A DNA stretch of 16,857 nt from contig JAHDDN010000075.1 of assembly GCA_020629335.1 (NCBI GenBank), positions 1-16,857 of the forward strand, written 5' to 3'. A model generated the notes under the pieces. The model worked only from the letters and a program-made list of their open reading frames with translations, was not told the origin of the DNA and did no database searches. Position numbers and translations under genes: made by a program. This DNA is from Chitinophagales bacterium. GTDB taxonomy: Bacteria > Bacteroidota > Bacteroidia > Chitinophagales > UBA2359. Positions 1 to 7,562 of the stretch are shown here, piece by piece (position 1 is the stretch's first letter; every line of letters starts with the position of its first letter).

Positions 1-109
1 CTAATAACCAGCCAAGGATAAAAGAACCTAATAAGAAAAGAAGTAATGGAAGCCACGCACTTTTGAATAGTGCCCAACAATCTACTTGAAGGAAAAATAG
101 ATAATTCAT
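1..109 (-). CDS. N-terminus of a membrane-anchored protein, cut by the window edge
   Basis: An ATG at 109-107 opens a minus-strand frame that stays open to the window edge (36 codons seen). The peptide starts MNYLFFLQVDCWALFKSAW and continues into a strongly hydrophobic stretch (residues 19-36, PLLLFLLGSFILGWLL), so it is probably an inner-membrane segment or uncleaved signal anchor. It lies 69 nt downstream of the OmpA-like gene on the same strand with no obvious terminator between them, so co-transcription is likely. An A-rich stretch precedes the ATG, as usual in Bacteroidota. No family can be named from this fragment. The function is unknown; a role tied to the OmpA-like neighbour is a guess from position only. 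Confidence 0.6.
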   Translation of the reverse strand, partial: MNYLFFLQVDCWALFKSAWLPLLLFLLGSFILGWLL

Positions 110-178
110 TGTTTATTATTTTTGGTATGTAAGCAGACAAGATTGAATAAATGTTGTCTACGAACTTATGGTTTAATT

Positions 179-1444
179 TTATTTTATTACGATCTCGACT
201 CTTCTGTTCAAAGCTCTACCTTTGTCCGTTTTGTTATCTGCAACTGGACTCTTATCGCCTTGAGAAGAGGTGCTCATTTGAGATGTTTTTACGCCTTGAT
301 TAGCTAAGTACTTTTTGATAAAGTCTGCTCTACGCTTTCCTAAGTTTTTGTTGGCAACAGGATTACCGACATTATCAGTATGTCCTGTTAATATCGCTTT
401 GTTTTTAGGATTTTTAGCTAAGTAAGCTTTCACATTTTCCAGATATTGCTTGAGTTTTAGAGACATAACCATTACGTCTTTTCCAAACTCGAAGTAAATT
501 TTTTCTGGCTTTGCTAAATCGGCAGCAGTAACATCTTTAGCATTCACTTTCAATAATTCTCCATTGAAGCCGTATAACTTATCTCCAACAAATCTATCAT
601 CTCCTACTAATTCTGATCCTAAAATGATTTGATCTTGTGGGACTTTTAAGTTGAGTAGTTCCGATCTAATTTCAGCCGCTCTCGCCAATCCTAAATTTTC
701 ATATTTAGTATTGTTCTTTTCATCTTTAGAGTAAAGACCGATAATTCTGAATACATTACCATTTTCTTTCTTCATATAGACGCCTAATTCCTTCATTTTA
801 GCTTTTACACTTGCAGGTACATTAGGTACTTCACTATTTCTGGTGAACATAAAGTTCTCCTTAGTTGTCAAGTTGATTTCGTCATTTTTGATGGCAAAAG
901 CTGGTCTATTATTAACAGGGGCTTTCAGTTTTATTCCTCTAAAATCGCCACCATATACTCTATCACCGATAAAGATATTTTTAGCATTTGAAGCATTTTC
1001 TTTAACTAAGATCCCCTTAGTCGTTATCTGTTCAGCTTTCGCACCTCTTTTTACCAATTCGTTTTTAATTACTTCTGCACGTTTTTGACCTAAATTAGGT
1101 TTTGCTGAAGCATTTGCTTCGCTTAATGCATAGTAGCCTGCTACTGTTACTCCTTCCGTTGCATTAGCTTGTAAAAAGTTAGCTAAGCTATCCATAGAAG
1201 CTTTTGTTTTGGCAGGGATAGTTGGAATCAAACCATCTTTGGCGAATGAGAAGGTCTCTGGCGAAAACAGCTTCACTCCTCCATTATTGAATTTAAATGG
1301 GGGAAGTGTATTTTTCACTGCTGCAACAGCGCTAGCTCCTGCGGTACATCCACCGAGCTTGTTGGCTTCTCCGTAGAACCACCAGAAGGCGAATCCCCAA
1401 AGCAGTGCTGTTAAAAGAAGTATAAATGGAATCGAAGCTTTCAT
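179..1444 (-). CDS. OmpA-family peptidoglycan-associated protein with three OmpA-like modules
   Basis: 421 residues. The N-terminus has one hydrophobic segment (about residues 4-23) that looks like a membrane anchor. The C-terminal module (about 313-421) is a clear OmpA/MotB peptidoglycan-binding domain: a FEFGKD strand, the TGHTDNVG motif (353-360), the RRADFIKKYL helix (371-380) and the NRRVEIVIK end. Two earlier segments (about 56-150 and 188-282) repeat the same layout: a beta-strand start, a helix with regular lysines, then a LGQKRAEVIKNEL or LGLARAAEIRSEL helix matching the LGKRRADFIKKYL of the true module. They lack the TGHTDNxG peptidoglycan-binding motif. The linkers after modules 1 and 2 also match (GDRVYGG and GDKLYGF). 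The ATG at 1444 is a good start; a weak TATCTTTC box lies at 1470-1463. The family tethers the envelope to peptidoglycan; the role of the degenerate modules is unknown. Confidence 0.85.
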   Translation of the reverse strand: MKASIPFILLLTALLWGFAFWWFYGEANKLGGCTAGASAVAAVKNTLPPFKFNNGGVKLFSPETFSFAKDGLIPTIPAKTKASMDSLANFLQANATEGVTVAGYYALSEANASAKPNLGQKRAEVIKNELVKRGAKAEQITTKGILVKENASNAKNIFIGDRVYGGDFRGIKLKAPVNNRPAFAIKNDEINLTTKENFMFTRNSEVPNVPASVKAKMKELGVYMKKENGNVFRIIGLYSKDEKNNTKYENLGLARAAEIRSELLNLKVPQDQIILGSELVGDDRFVGDKLYGFNGELLKVNAKDVTAADLAKPEKIYFEFGKDVMVMSLKLKQYLENVKAYLAKNPKNKAILTGHTDNVGNPVANKNLGKRRADFIKKYLANQGVKTSQMSTSSQGDKSPVADNKTDKGRALNRRVEIVIK

Positions 1445-1641
1445 TAAAGGTATGTTTAATTGGAAAGATAAATTATCGTATTTTGTTCGATCATTAAGAC
1501 ATTATAATGACTAAGAAAAAATTCAAAGTCACTGTAAGTTCTCTTATAAGAAAAAAACAGTTTTCCAAATTTTTAACATTTCTAAATTAGTTGACTGCTT
1601 TTCTGAATACTAAAGTTAATGAATTTAATTAAATTGACAAA

Positions 1642-2235
1642 ATGCCCAATCACTACTTTGTTATATATAAGCCTTTCGGTTATCTAAGTCAATTTTCCTC
1701 CTCAGAGAATATGCCTGTGTTAAAAAGCTTATACGACTTCCCTAAAGATGTATATCCAGTTGGGCGCTTAGACAAGGATAGTGAAGGCTTACTCATCATA
1801 ACTAACGATAAATCTCTGAATTTCAAGCTTTTACACCCTTCTTTTAAACATGAGCGAGAATATTGGGCACAGGTAGAAAGGGTGCCTAATGAGTTAGCAA
1901 TCAATCAATTAAAGGCGGGTGTAGGGATAAAAGTTAATAAAAAAGTGTACCAAACTTTGCCCGCAAAAGCCACTTTAATGAAAGAAGATCCTATTGTTCC
2001 AGATCGAAATCCTCCTATCAGATTTCGCAAAAATATTCCTACAGCTTGGCTAAAATTGCAACTAATAGAGGGTAAAAATAGACAAGTACGCAAGATGACT
2101 GCCAAGGTGGGTTATCCTACACTCCGATTAATTAGAGTTCGAATCGCTAATTTAAGGTTAGAAAATATGGAGGTTGGTATGGTAAAAAAGTTGAGTCGCA
2201 AAGAAATTTACCGATATTTGTTCGATAAAAACTAA
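1642..2235 (+). CDS. rluE: Pseudouridine synthase, RsuA/RluE-type (23S rRNA)
   Basis: 197 residues. Converts a specific uridine of rRNA to pseudouridine. The catalytic motif is GRLDKDSEGLLIITND (41-56), with D44 as the expected catalytic aspartate. The first residues (FVIYKPFGYLSQF) match the family's NKPxGxLsQf start, and GKNRQVRKMTAKVGYPTLRL is the RsuA-family motif that helps bind RNA. There is no N-terminal S4 domain, and the length fits RluE (E. coli U2457-type) rather than RluB or RluF. The exact target uridine is inferred from this similarity. It starts 8 nt before, and is probably co-transcribed with, the RluA-type gene. A possible promoter is TTG at 1591 with TAAAGTTA at 1611, which fits the Bacteroidota consensus only loosely. 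Confidence 0.88.
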   Translation: MPNHYFVIYKPFGYLSQFSSSENMPVLKSLYDFPKDVYPVGRLDKDSEGLLIITNDKSLNFKLLHPSFKHEREYWAQVERVPNELAINQLKAGVGIKVNKKVYQTLPAKATLMKEDPIVPDRNPPIRFRKNIPTAWLKLQLIEGKNRQVRKMTAKVGYPTLRLIRVRIANLRLENMEVGMVKKLSRKEIYRYLFDKN

Positions 2236-2243
2236 ATAAGTAA

Positions 2244-2981
2244 ATGAGTAAGCAAAGAAAAGACTATTCAGAGATCATATTTGAAGATGAAGATGTATTG
2301 GTTGTCAATAAAGCACCAGGACTATTATCCGTGCCTGATCGCTTTGATCCTGAGAAAAGAAATCTTAGAGATATCCTCCAGTTAGATCAAGCAGAGCCAC
2401 TATTTATAGTGCATAGATTAGATCGTGAAACAAGCGGTCTAATTTGTTTTGCTAAAAATGCGGCTGCTCATAAAGAGCTTTGTAGGCAATTTGAGTTTAG
2501 AAAAGTAGATAAAACTTATTGGGCCTTATTAGAAGGTAAATTGCTCCAAAATGAAGGCGAAATAACCGCTCCAATTGCTCAACATCCAGTAAAGAAAGGA
2601 TTGATGTGTGTCCATAAAAAAGGGAAGCCATCTCACACTAAATTTAAGGTATTAGAAGCATTCAAATCTTATACTTTTGTGGAAGTAAAATTATTGACCG
2701 GACGAACTCACCAGATTCGGGTGCATTTTAAATCTATTGGGCACCCATTAGCTATAGATAGTGACTATGGTTTTCATGATGCCTTTTTTCTCTCTAAAAT
2801 TAAGAAGCGCTATAAAACCAATGAGAAGGAAGAAACTGCCTTGATGAGTCGATTAAGTCTACATGCGCAAAAACTAAGCTTTGAGCATCCAGTCTCCAAA
2901 ACAAAAATGACCTTTACCGCAGATATGTTTAAAGATTTTAGAGCCGTTTTGAATCAATTAAAAAAGTGGAATAGTTTGTAG
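2244..2981 (+). CDS. Pseudouridine synthase, RluA family (rRNA or tRNA)
   Basis: 245 residues. The RluA-family hallmark HRLDRETSGL spans 57-66 (catalytic D60), preceded by the VNKAPGLLSVP strand (21-31). The RluA-type TGRTHQIRVH motif (152-161) is followed by IGHPLAIDSDYG. There is no S4 domain, so it resembles the single-domain RluA/TruC-like group rather than RluC or RluD. The target base (23S rRNA, or tRNA position 32 or 65) cannot be decided from sequence, so no symbol is given. The gene begins 8 nt after the RluE-type stop. The two enzymes come from different branches of the superfamily, so the pair is not a recent duplication. The stop codon runs straight into an intergenic repeat that contains a long inverted repeat. 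Confidence 0.88.
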   Translation: MSKQRKDYSEIIFEDEDVLVVNKAPGLLSVPDRFDPEKRNLRDILQLDQAEPLFIVHRLDRETSGLICFAKNAAAHKELCRQFEFRKVDKTYWALLEGKLLQNEGEITAPIAQHPVKKGLMCVHKKGKPSHTKFKVLEAFKSYTFVEVKLLTGRTHQIRVHFKSIGHPLAIDSDYGFHDAFFLSKIKKRYKTNEKEETALMSRLSLHAQKLSFEHPVSKTKMTFTADMFKDFRAVLNQLKKWNSL

Positions 2982-2988
2982 GGCGTGC

Positions 2989-3058
2989 CCCATTTATTTT
3001 TTTGGCATTTGTAGGGGTGCTACCTATGTGTGCGCCCAATGCCAAAAAAATAAATGGG
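2989..3058. repeat. 21-bp perfect inverted repeat just after the RluA-type gene
   Basis: The arms are 2989-3009 and 3038-3058, exact reverse complements over 21 bases, with a 28-nt loop. Each arm carries a run of seven T or seven A, and the outer ends are CCC and GGG. The arm begins 7 nt after the stop codon at 2979-2981. In RNA it would form a very stable stem. It is not a classical intrinsic terminator because the U-run lies inside the stem. It directly adjoins the dispersed repeat at 3059 and seems to be its variable 5' section, opening with GGGCGTGCCCC at 2981-2991. Confidence 0.85.
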
Positions 3059-3196
3059 TCGGGCTGTCCGCTATTATGTAGCTATGCATCTCCTACTCTG
3101 CTAAGCGCTGCTTGTCTGCCCTGCGGGCCAGCCATCGCATCACTAAGCGCCGTAAGTCAATGCATAGACGCTACATACCGCTGCCATCCCTCACGC
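3059..3196 (+). repeat. Dispersed Bacteroidota-type intergenic repeat, copy 1
   Basis: The core begins TCGGGCTGTCCGCT (3059-3072) and ends CGCTACATACCGCTGCC, then ATCCCTCACGC (to 3196). A second copy in reverse orientation lies at 7563-7694. Shared blocks include the opening 14 bases, ATGTAGCTAT, an identical 23-base block (3111-3133 matching 7620-7642), CGCTACATACCGCT and CCATCCCT. The cores are about 133 bp in both. From memory, repeats with a CGGGCT..TCCGCT start and a CC..TCCCTCACGC end are frequent between genes in many Bacteroidota genomes; a database search would confirm this. Confidence 0.8.
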
Positions 3197-3307
3197 TTTT
3201 GGGAGTATTGGGATTTGAGTACTGGGTATTGAGAATTATCCCTAAATTTATAGCGCAAGTGTTTTTCACTTGTGCCTGCTTATTTTATCAGGACTTATCA
3301 ATAACAT

Positions 3308-3340
3308 AAAAAGCCCTTTGCGCAAATGCGCAAAGGGCTT
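3308..3340 (-). terminator. Intrinsic terminator of the T9SS cargo gene
   Basis: AAGCCCTTTGCGCA (3311-3324) pairs perfectly with 3327-3340, a 14-bp stem with a 2-nt loop. On the minus strand the stem is followed by GGGCTTTTTATG, giving a run of five T (3312-3308). The minus strand is the direction of the cargo gene, which ends at 3602. The plus-strand tail (CTTCTTAAT) is weaker, so some bidirectional function is possible. Confidence 0.7.
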
Positions 3341-3380
3341 CTTAATATTAACCGTATTAAAAAACTAAGAATTATTTGGA

Positions 3381-3411
3381 TTGGGCGACCACAGGGGTCG
3401 CCCAACTTTTT
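3381..3411 (+). terminator. Intrinsic terminator reading rightwards
   Basis: TTGGGCGACC (3381-3390) pairs with GGTCGCCCAA (3396-3405) around a 5-nt loop and is followed by CTTTTT (3406-3411). This is a classic plus-strand terminator, presumably for the pseudouridine synthase operon although it lies 400 nt beyond the last stop. There is no T-run on the minus strand. Its position beyond the leftward terminator implies that the 3' ends of the convergent transcripts overlap. Confidence 0.75.
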
Positions 3412-3426
3412 AAATTACTTAATCAT

Positions 3427-3588
3427 TGAACTCATTTAAACTTTTATAATGAAGCTGAAAATGAGCTACTTTTTTGTAGTTCAAGGCATTTTTGAGGCAC
3501 ATAGCAGCGCTACGAGCCGATAAAATAACGCAGAAATACAGAAAAATTAGCCATTTTCTAAGCCAGCAGAAAACTTTAAACGAGTTCA
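3427..3588 (+). repeat. 162-bp element with terminal inverted repeats, copy 1 (MITE-like)
   Basis: Starts TGAACTCATTTAAACTTTT and ends AAAACTTTAAACGAGTTCA, so the ends are imperfect inverted repeats of about 19 bp. Past these the two halves stay partly complementary (GAAGCTGAAAATGAGCTA against the complement of TAGCCATTTTCTAAGCC), up to a centre at TAGCAGCGCTA. The whole element is therefore one large imperfect palindrome. A second copy, also exactly 162 bp and reversed, is at 10959-11120; aligned by hand, about nine in ten positions agree. There is no reading frame and no clear target-site duplication. It ends 13 nt before the stop codon (3602-3604) of the cargo gene. Confidence 0.85.
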
Positions 3589-3601
3589 TTATTTAAAGTG
3601 A

Positions 3602-6600
3602 TTACTTAGTGATCACTAATTTGTAAACATCAGAGATACCTGTATCACTTTCTAATCTACAAACGTAAACACCAGCAGCTAAATCGCTTGCATCAACAGC
3701 CACGCTCTTAACGACACCTGCTTGTACAAAACCTTTAAATACATGAGCAACCTGCTTACCACTCAAATCGAAAACGCCTAAGCTAACTACTTCAGACTGA
3801 GTTAAAGCAAATTCGATAGTTGTTTGCTCCATTGCAGGATTAGGATATGCTTTCAATTCTACAGAAGCAATTGATCCATCTTTCAAACGACCACCAGTAC
3901 GATCTAACGGTACCCAGTAAGTAGTTGTAGATGTTTGACCATCTGCATCAGTTACTGTTAATGTATAGTAACCAGCATCTAATCCAGTTAAATCTTCATC
4001 AGTAGAAGTGAAACCATTAGGACCTGTCCACTCATAAGTATATGGGCCTGTACCACCTTGTATTCCTACTGTGATGCTACCATCATTACCATTCACACCT
4101 GAAGTACCTGAAATATCTTGAAGAATAACATCAATAGATGTATTTGTTGTACCTCCAGTTCCAGTACCTGAATTATTAGTTGAGCCATTTGTATCTTCTT
4201 CAGAAGTCCAAACACAACCATTAGCATCTGTAATAGTTAAGCTAAATGTTGCATTATCAGCAGCATTAACAGAGAATGTTCCATCGCTATTATTAGAGAT
4301 TGTAGCATAACCTTCATTATCCCATTCGTAAGTTAGAGGAAGTGTAGCTCCAGTAATTGTTATAGAATAAGTATCATACCAAACAGGGAAAATGACTCCA
4401 TTATCCTGATTAGTTTGCTCAATAGCTCCATCTAATAAACAGTCAGCATCAGGTGCACAGCTACCATCATCGAAGGTTGCATTTGGGTTATAGTTTGGTG
4501 CATCAACATCCGTACAACCACCGTAAACACAATCAGCAGAACCTGTTGCTGCTGGATCGTAGTTAAATGCTGCTACATCATTACAATCAGGACCTGGTGT
4601 AGTACCTACACAAACACATCCTTGAACATAATCTAAGGTAGTAGCAGGGTCTCCATCATCACAAAGGGATAATTCTGCTCCTAATGTAGGATCATTATCA
4701 TCACAATCATCGATTAAACAAGTACCATCATTATCTGCATCAATACAAACACAAGTTACAGCCATTTCGAAATCGCCTTCATTGGCAGCCCATCCGTTTA
4801 CATAGAAGTAATAAGTGATGCCTGGTAAAGCTGCAAAAGTAACTGTAGATTGGAAACCACAGAAATCATCATTACCAGCTACACAAACTGGTGCTGCACA
4901 GTCTCCTTCATAAACATTAATACGTGTATCATAAGTAGAATTACAAAGATCAAGTGTTACATTATCACCATTTCCAACTAAAGTGTACCATAAACCTCCA
5001 CCAGTACCATTTCCAGTACCACAGAAACCTGGAGAGCTAGTTGCAGCACCTGCTGTACTAGCAGCAACTGTATCACCACACTCAATAGGTGCAGCTGTAG
5101 TACAATCTTGGTTAGGAGCACAGTTTCCAGCAGCAGCTAATTCAAATGAACAAGAAGCATCAGCCGCATCTTCGATCAATAAGTTGATTGTTTGACCATT
5201 AGGGAAAGGACCAATAGTCGTTACACCACCATCTACTGTTTCAGTAGCAAGTGTAGTACCTGTATCCGCATCAATAATATCGTATGAAGTACCTGAGCCG
5301 AAAGTAGTAGTTACATCCAAGAAGAAGTTATCTGGATCCGCTGGATCACAAGCAGGAACAGCTACAGCTGTTGGGCTTGAGCAAGTAGCACAAGTTAACT
5401 CTATATCGAAATCTCCAGTAGCACCATTCCATCCATCAACATATACAAAATAAGTAGTACCTGCTGTTGTTGGAAGGATCTCTGCTTGTGATTGAGTACC
5501 TCCACAAGCATCAAAATCATCATCATTATTTACAATACAGTTTAGGCCTGTTGCACAATCACCGTCATAAATATTAAGTTGTGTATCATAAGATGAACCA
5601 CATAAACTTACAGTAGCATCAAAACCGTTACCAACGAATGAGTACCAAAGACCAGCACCGTCTGGACCAACGCCACAAACAGGAGGTGCCGAGTCAGTAG
5701 CCAAGGCTGTATTTCCAGATATTGGCACTCCACAAGTTAATGGTTCTGCCCCCGTACAATCATCATTAGGTATTGGAGCAGGAATACAATCAACATCAGC
5801 ATTCCAGCCTGTTTCCTGTACGGAACCATCAGAAACAAACACAAAGGTTAAACAACCACTTGCATCTGTACTGGTGAAAACATCTCCAGCCGCAAGTTCT
5901 GAATTTGGATCAGAAGGAGTTCCTCCATCACCATCACCTTCTCCACAGAAAGAACCGATAAGTGTTGATCCTGTAGAGTTTCCATCATATACTTCTAAGA
6001 AATCCCAACAACCAGTACCATTAGAACCACCTCCTGTTGAAGTTTCAATATCTACATAAGTAAAGGTTACACTTACTAAATCACCAGGAACATCTGGACA
6101 AATAGTAGTTGTTTCAGTCTCATTAGCGGCATAATCTCCTCCAGTACCTCCTGTATCAGTGAAAGTACCTCCACATTCAGCACCTAATGGTGGTGTACAT
6201 GTAATATCTGCTTCCCAGCCTGTTTCCTGTACGGAACCATCAGAATCAAATACAAAGGTTAAACAACCACTTGCATCATTACTTACAAAAGTAGTTCCGA
6301 CTGCTAAATTAGAATTAAAATCAGAAGGAGTACCTCCATCACCAGATCCTTCTCCACAAAAAGAGCCAATTAGTGGCGCTGCTGTTGAGTTACCCTCATA
6401 TACTTCTAAGAAATCCCAACAACCAGTACCATTAGAACCACCTCCCGTTGAAGTTTCAATATCTACATAGGTGAAAGTAACATTAACGACATCTCCTGGA
6501 TTAGTAGGACAAATTGTAGTAGTTTCTACTTCATTAGCAGCATAACCGCCAGCAGTTCCACCAGTATCAGTGAACACATCACCACAAGTTAATGGTGGTG

Positions 6601-7423
6601 GCGGTGCTGGTGCGCATGTAACATTTGCTTCCCATCCAGCTTCCGTAACAGAACCATCAGAAATGAATTCAAACGTCAGACAACCTGAAGCATCTGTTGA
6701 GGTAACTGTACCAGGGCTTGTTGTTCCAGTAAATGGATTACCAGCTAAAGGGGCTGCAGCCGTACTATTACCGTCATAAATAAATAGGTCATCAAAAGTA
6801 TTTTCAGTTTCAAATGCTGTAAACGTAACAGTTACTACATCTCCAGGATTGGTTGGGCAGATAGTAGTTACTTCAGTCTCGCTATTGCCATAATTACCAG
6901 TTGCTCCACCTGTATCAAAAAATGAGCCTCCACAAACTGGGACAGATGATGGTGGTGCACAAGTAATATCCGCTTCCCATCCTGTTTCATCTACTGAACC
7001 ATCAGAGTCAAATACAAAAGTCAAACAGCCTGTAGCGTCTGTACTTGTAAAGAAGTCTCCAACTGCCAATTCTGAAGCTGGATCAGAAGGTATAGTTCCA
7101 TCACCAGATCCTTCTCCACAAAAAGCGCCAACAAGTGTACCAGCAGTAGAGTTTCCTTGATATACTTCTAAGAAATCCCAACAACCAGCACCATTAGTGC
7201 CACCTCCAGTCGAAGCTTCAATATCTACATAGGTAAAGGTTACAGTAACAACATCTCCAGGATTGGTAGGACAAATAGTAGTGGTTGTTAATTCACCGCT
7301 TGTATAACCTCCAGCAGTTCCTCCCGAATCGGTGAATACATCACCACAGCCTTGTGCGCTGACCGACATGGATAGGCAAATACCTAGCAGTGCGGTACAA
7401 AAGATTAGTAAGATTTTTTTCAT
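3602..7423 (-). CDS. Secreted multi-domain T9SS cargo protein with CUB-like and SprB-like modules
   Basis: 1273 residues, with a signal peptide ending at SVSAQ (about residue 24). Four CUB-like modules follow, each opening CG(D/G)xFxDxGG and closing W(E/N)A(D/N)(I/V)(T/D)C: about 26-155, 164-270, 280-409 and 417-546. Module 2 is shorter, lacking the GCWDFLEVY cysteine segment. Two similar domains of the bacterial pre-peptidase C-terminal type (LWYxxVGNG, YDTxxNxYxGDC, Y(F/Y)xYVxGW) lie at about 554-678 and 772-892, split by a beta-rich linker. DADNDGTCLIDDCDDND (896-911) looks like an acidic calcium-binding segment. Two Y(D/N)P..A...D(D/C) cysteine repeats lie near 947-990, and a SprB-like repeat at about 1110-1165. 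The end (1191-1273: YPNP, then GVYVCRLESD and VYKLVITK) is a T9SS type A sorting domain. It is probably surface-bound or released; adhesion or matrix binding is inference. A weak TACATTTT box lies at 7473-7466. Confidence 0.9.
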   Translation of the reverse strand: MKKILLIFCTALLGICLSMSVSAQGCGDVFTDSGGTAGGYTSGELTTTTICPTNPGDVVTVTFTYVDIEASTGGGTNGAGCWDFLEVYQGNSTAGTLVGAFCGEGSGDGTIPSDPASELAVGDFFTSTDATGCLTFVFDSDGSVDETGWEADITCAPPSSVPVCGGSFFDTGGATGNYGNSETEVTTICPTNPGDVVTVTFTAFETENTFDDLFIYDGNSTAAAPLAGNPFTGTTSPGTVTSTDASGCLTFEFISDGSVTEAGWEANVTCAPAPPPPLTCGDVFTDTGGTAGGYAANEVETTTICPTNPGDVVNVTFTYVDIETSTGGGSNGTGCWDFLEVYEGNSTAAPLIGSFCGEGSGDGGTPSDFNSNLAVGTTFVSNDASGCLTFVFDSDGSVQETGWEADITCTPPLGAECGGTFTDTGGTGGDYAANETETTTICPDVPGDLVSVTFTYVDIETSTGGGSNGTGCWDFLEVYDGNSTGSTLIGSFCGEGDGDGGTPSDPNSELAAGDVFTSTDASGCLTFVFVSDGSVQETGWNADVDCIPAPIPNDDCTGAEPLTCGVPISGNTALATDSAPPVCGVGPDGAGLWYSFVGNGFDATVSLCGSSYDTQLNIYDGDCATGLNCIVNNDDDFDACGGTQSQAEILPTTAGTTYFVYVDGWNGATGDFDIELTCATCSSPTAVAVPACDPADPDNFFLDVTTTFGSGTSYDIIDADTGTTLATETVDGGVTTIGPFPNGQTINLLIEDAADASCSFELAAAGNCAPNQDCTTAAPIECGDTVAASTAGAATSSPGFCGTGNGTGGGLWYTLVGNGDNVTLDLCNSTYDTRINVYEGDCAAPVCVAGNDDFCGFQSTVTFAALPGITYYFYVNGWAANEGDFEMAVTCVCIDADNDGTCLIDDCDDNDPTLGAELSLCDDGDPATTLDYVQGCVCVGTTPGPDCNDVAAFNYDPAATGSADCVYGGCTDVDAPNYNPNATFDDGSCAPDADCLLDGAIEQTNQDNGVIFPVWYDTYSITITGATLPLTYEWDNEGYATISNNSDGTFSVNAADNATFSLTITDANGCVWTSEEDTNGSTNNSGTGTGGTTNTSIDVILQDISGTSGVNGNDGSITVGIQGGTGPYTYEWTGPNGFTSTDEDLTGLDAGYYTLTVTDADGQTSTTTYWVPLDRTGGRLKDGSIASVELKAYPNPAMEQTTIEFALTQSEVVSLGVFDLSGKQVAHVFKGFVQAGVVKSVAVDASDLAAGVYVCRLESDTGISDVYKLVITK
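5786..7348 (-). repeat. Four tandem coding repeats for the CUB-like modules
   Basis: Inside the cargo gene, segments 6959-7348, 6614-6934, 6197-6586 and 5786-6175 encode the four CUB-like modules. Units 1, 3 and 4 are each 390 bp and remain very similar in DNA, for example around the words for CPTNPGD and GCWDFLEVY. Unit 2 is 321 bp and more diverged. This indicates internal duplication of a 390-bp unit, or continued exchange among units 1, 3 and 4. Confidence 0.85.
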
Positions 7424-7562
7424 TTTTTTAGTCGTTTTTTAGTTTGTTTAATTAATTGAGTTTTAAAAATGTAGTTTATTTATGTTTGTTAAGTTGTTAT
7501 ATTAGACTGAGTATAATTTGAAAAGAATATATGCCTATTGCTTTATAGGGATTATTTGGCTT

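Larger units (their letters stand above)
2982..3601. other. 620-nt non-coding spacer filled with repeats and terminators
   Basis: This spacer separates the convergent RluA-type and T9SS cargo genes. In order it holds a 21-bp perfect inverted repeat (2989-3058), one copy of a dispersed repeat (3059-3196), a small hairpin at 3253-3275 (GCGCAAGTG pairing with CACTTGTGC), two terminator-like hairpins (3308-3340 and 3381-3411), and one copy of a 162-bp element with inverted ends (3427-3588). No convincing gene was found. A reading frame of 76 codons at 3002-3232 is best explained as chance translation of the repeat. Confidence 0.75.

Noticed and set aside
3002..3232. 76-codon reading frame on the plus strand
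   Set aside because: It lies wholly inside the inverted repeat and dispersed repeat. Its peptide words recur in the other copy only because the DNA recurs, and it has no protein-like pattern.
3411..3600. Target-site duplication flanking the 162-bp element
   Set aside because: Flanks of both copies were compared (TCAT and TTAT at copy 1; TATA and TTAA at copy 2), and no matching direct repeat was found, so no insertion mechanism is claimed.
6159..6470. Plus-strand frames inside the cargo gene (also at 4983, 5874 and 6570)
   Set aside because: They are antisense to a convincing 1273-residue gene and repeat only because the CUB-like units repeat.
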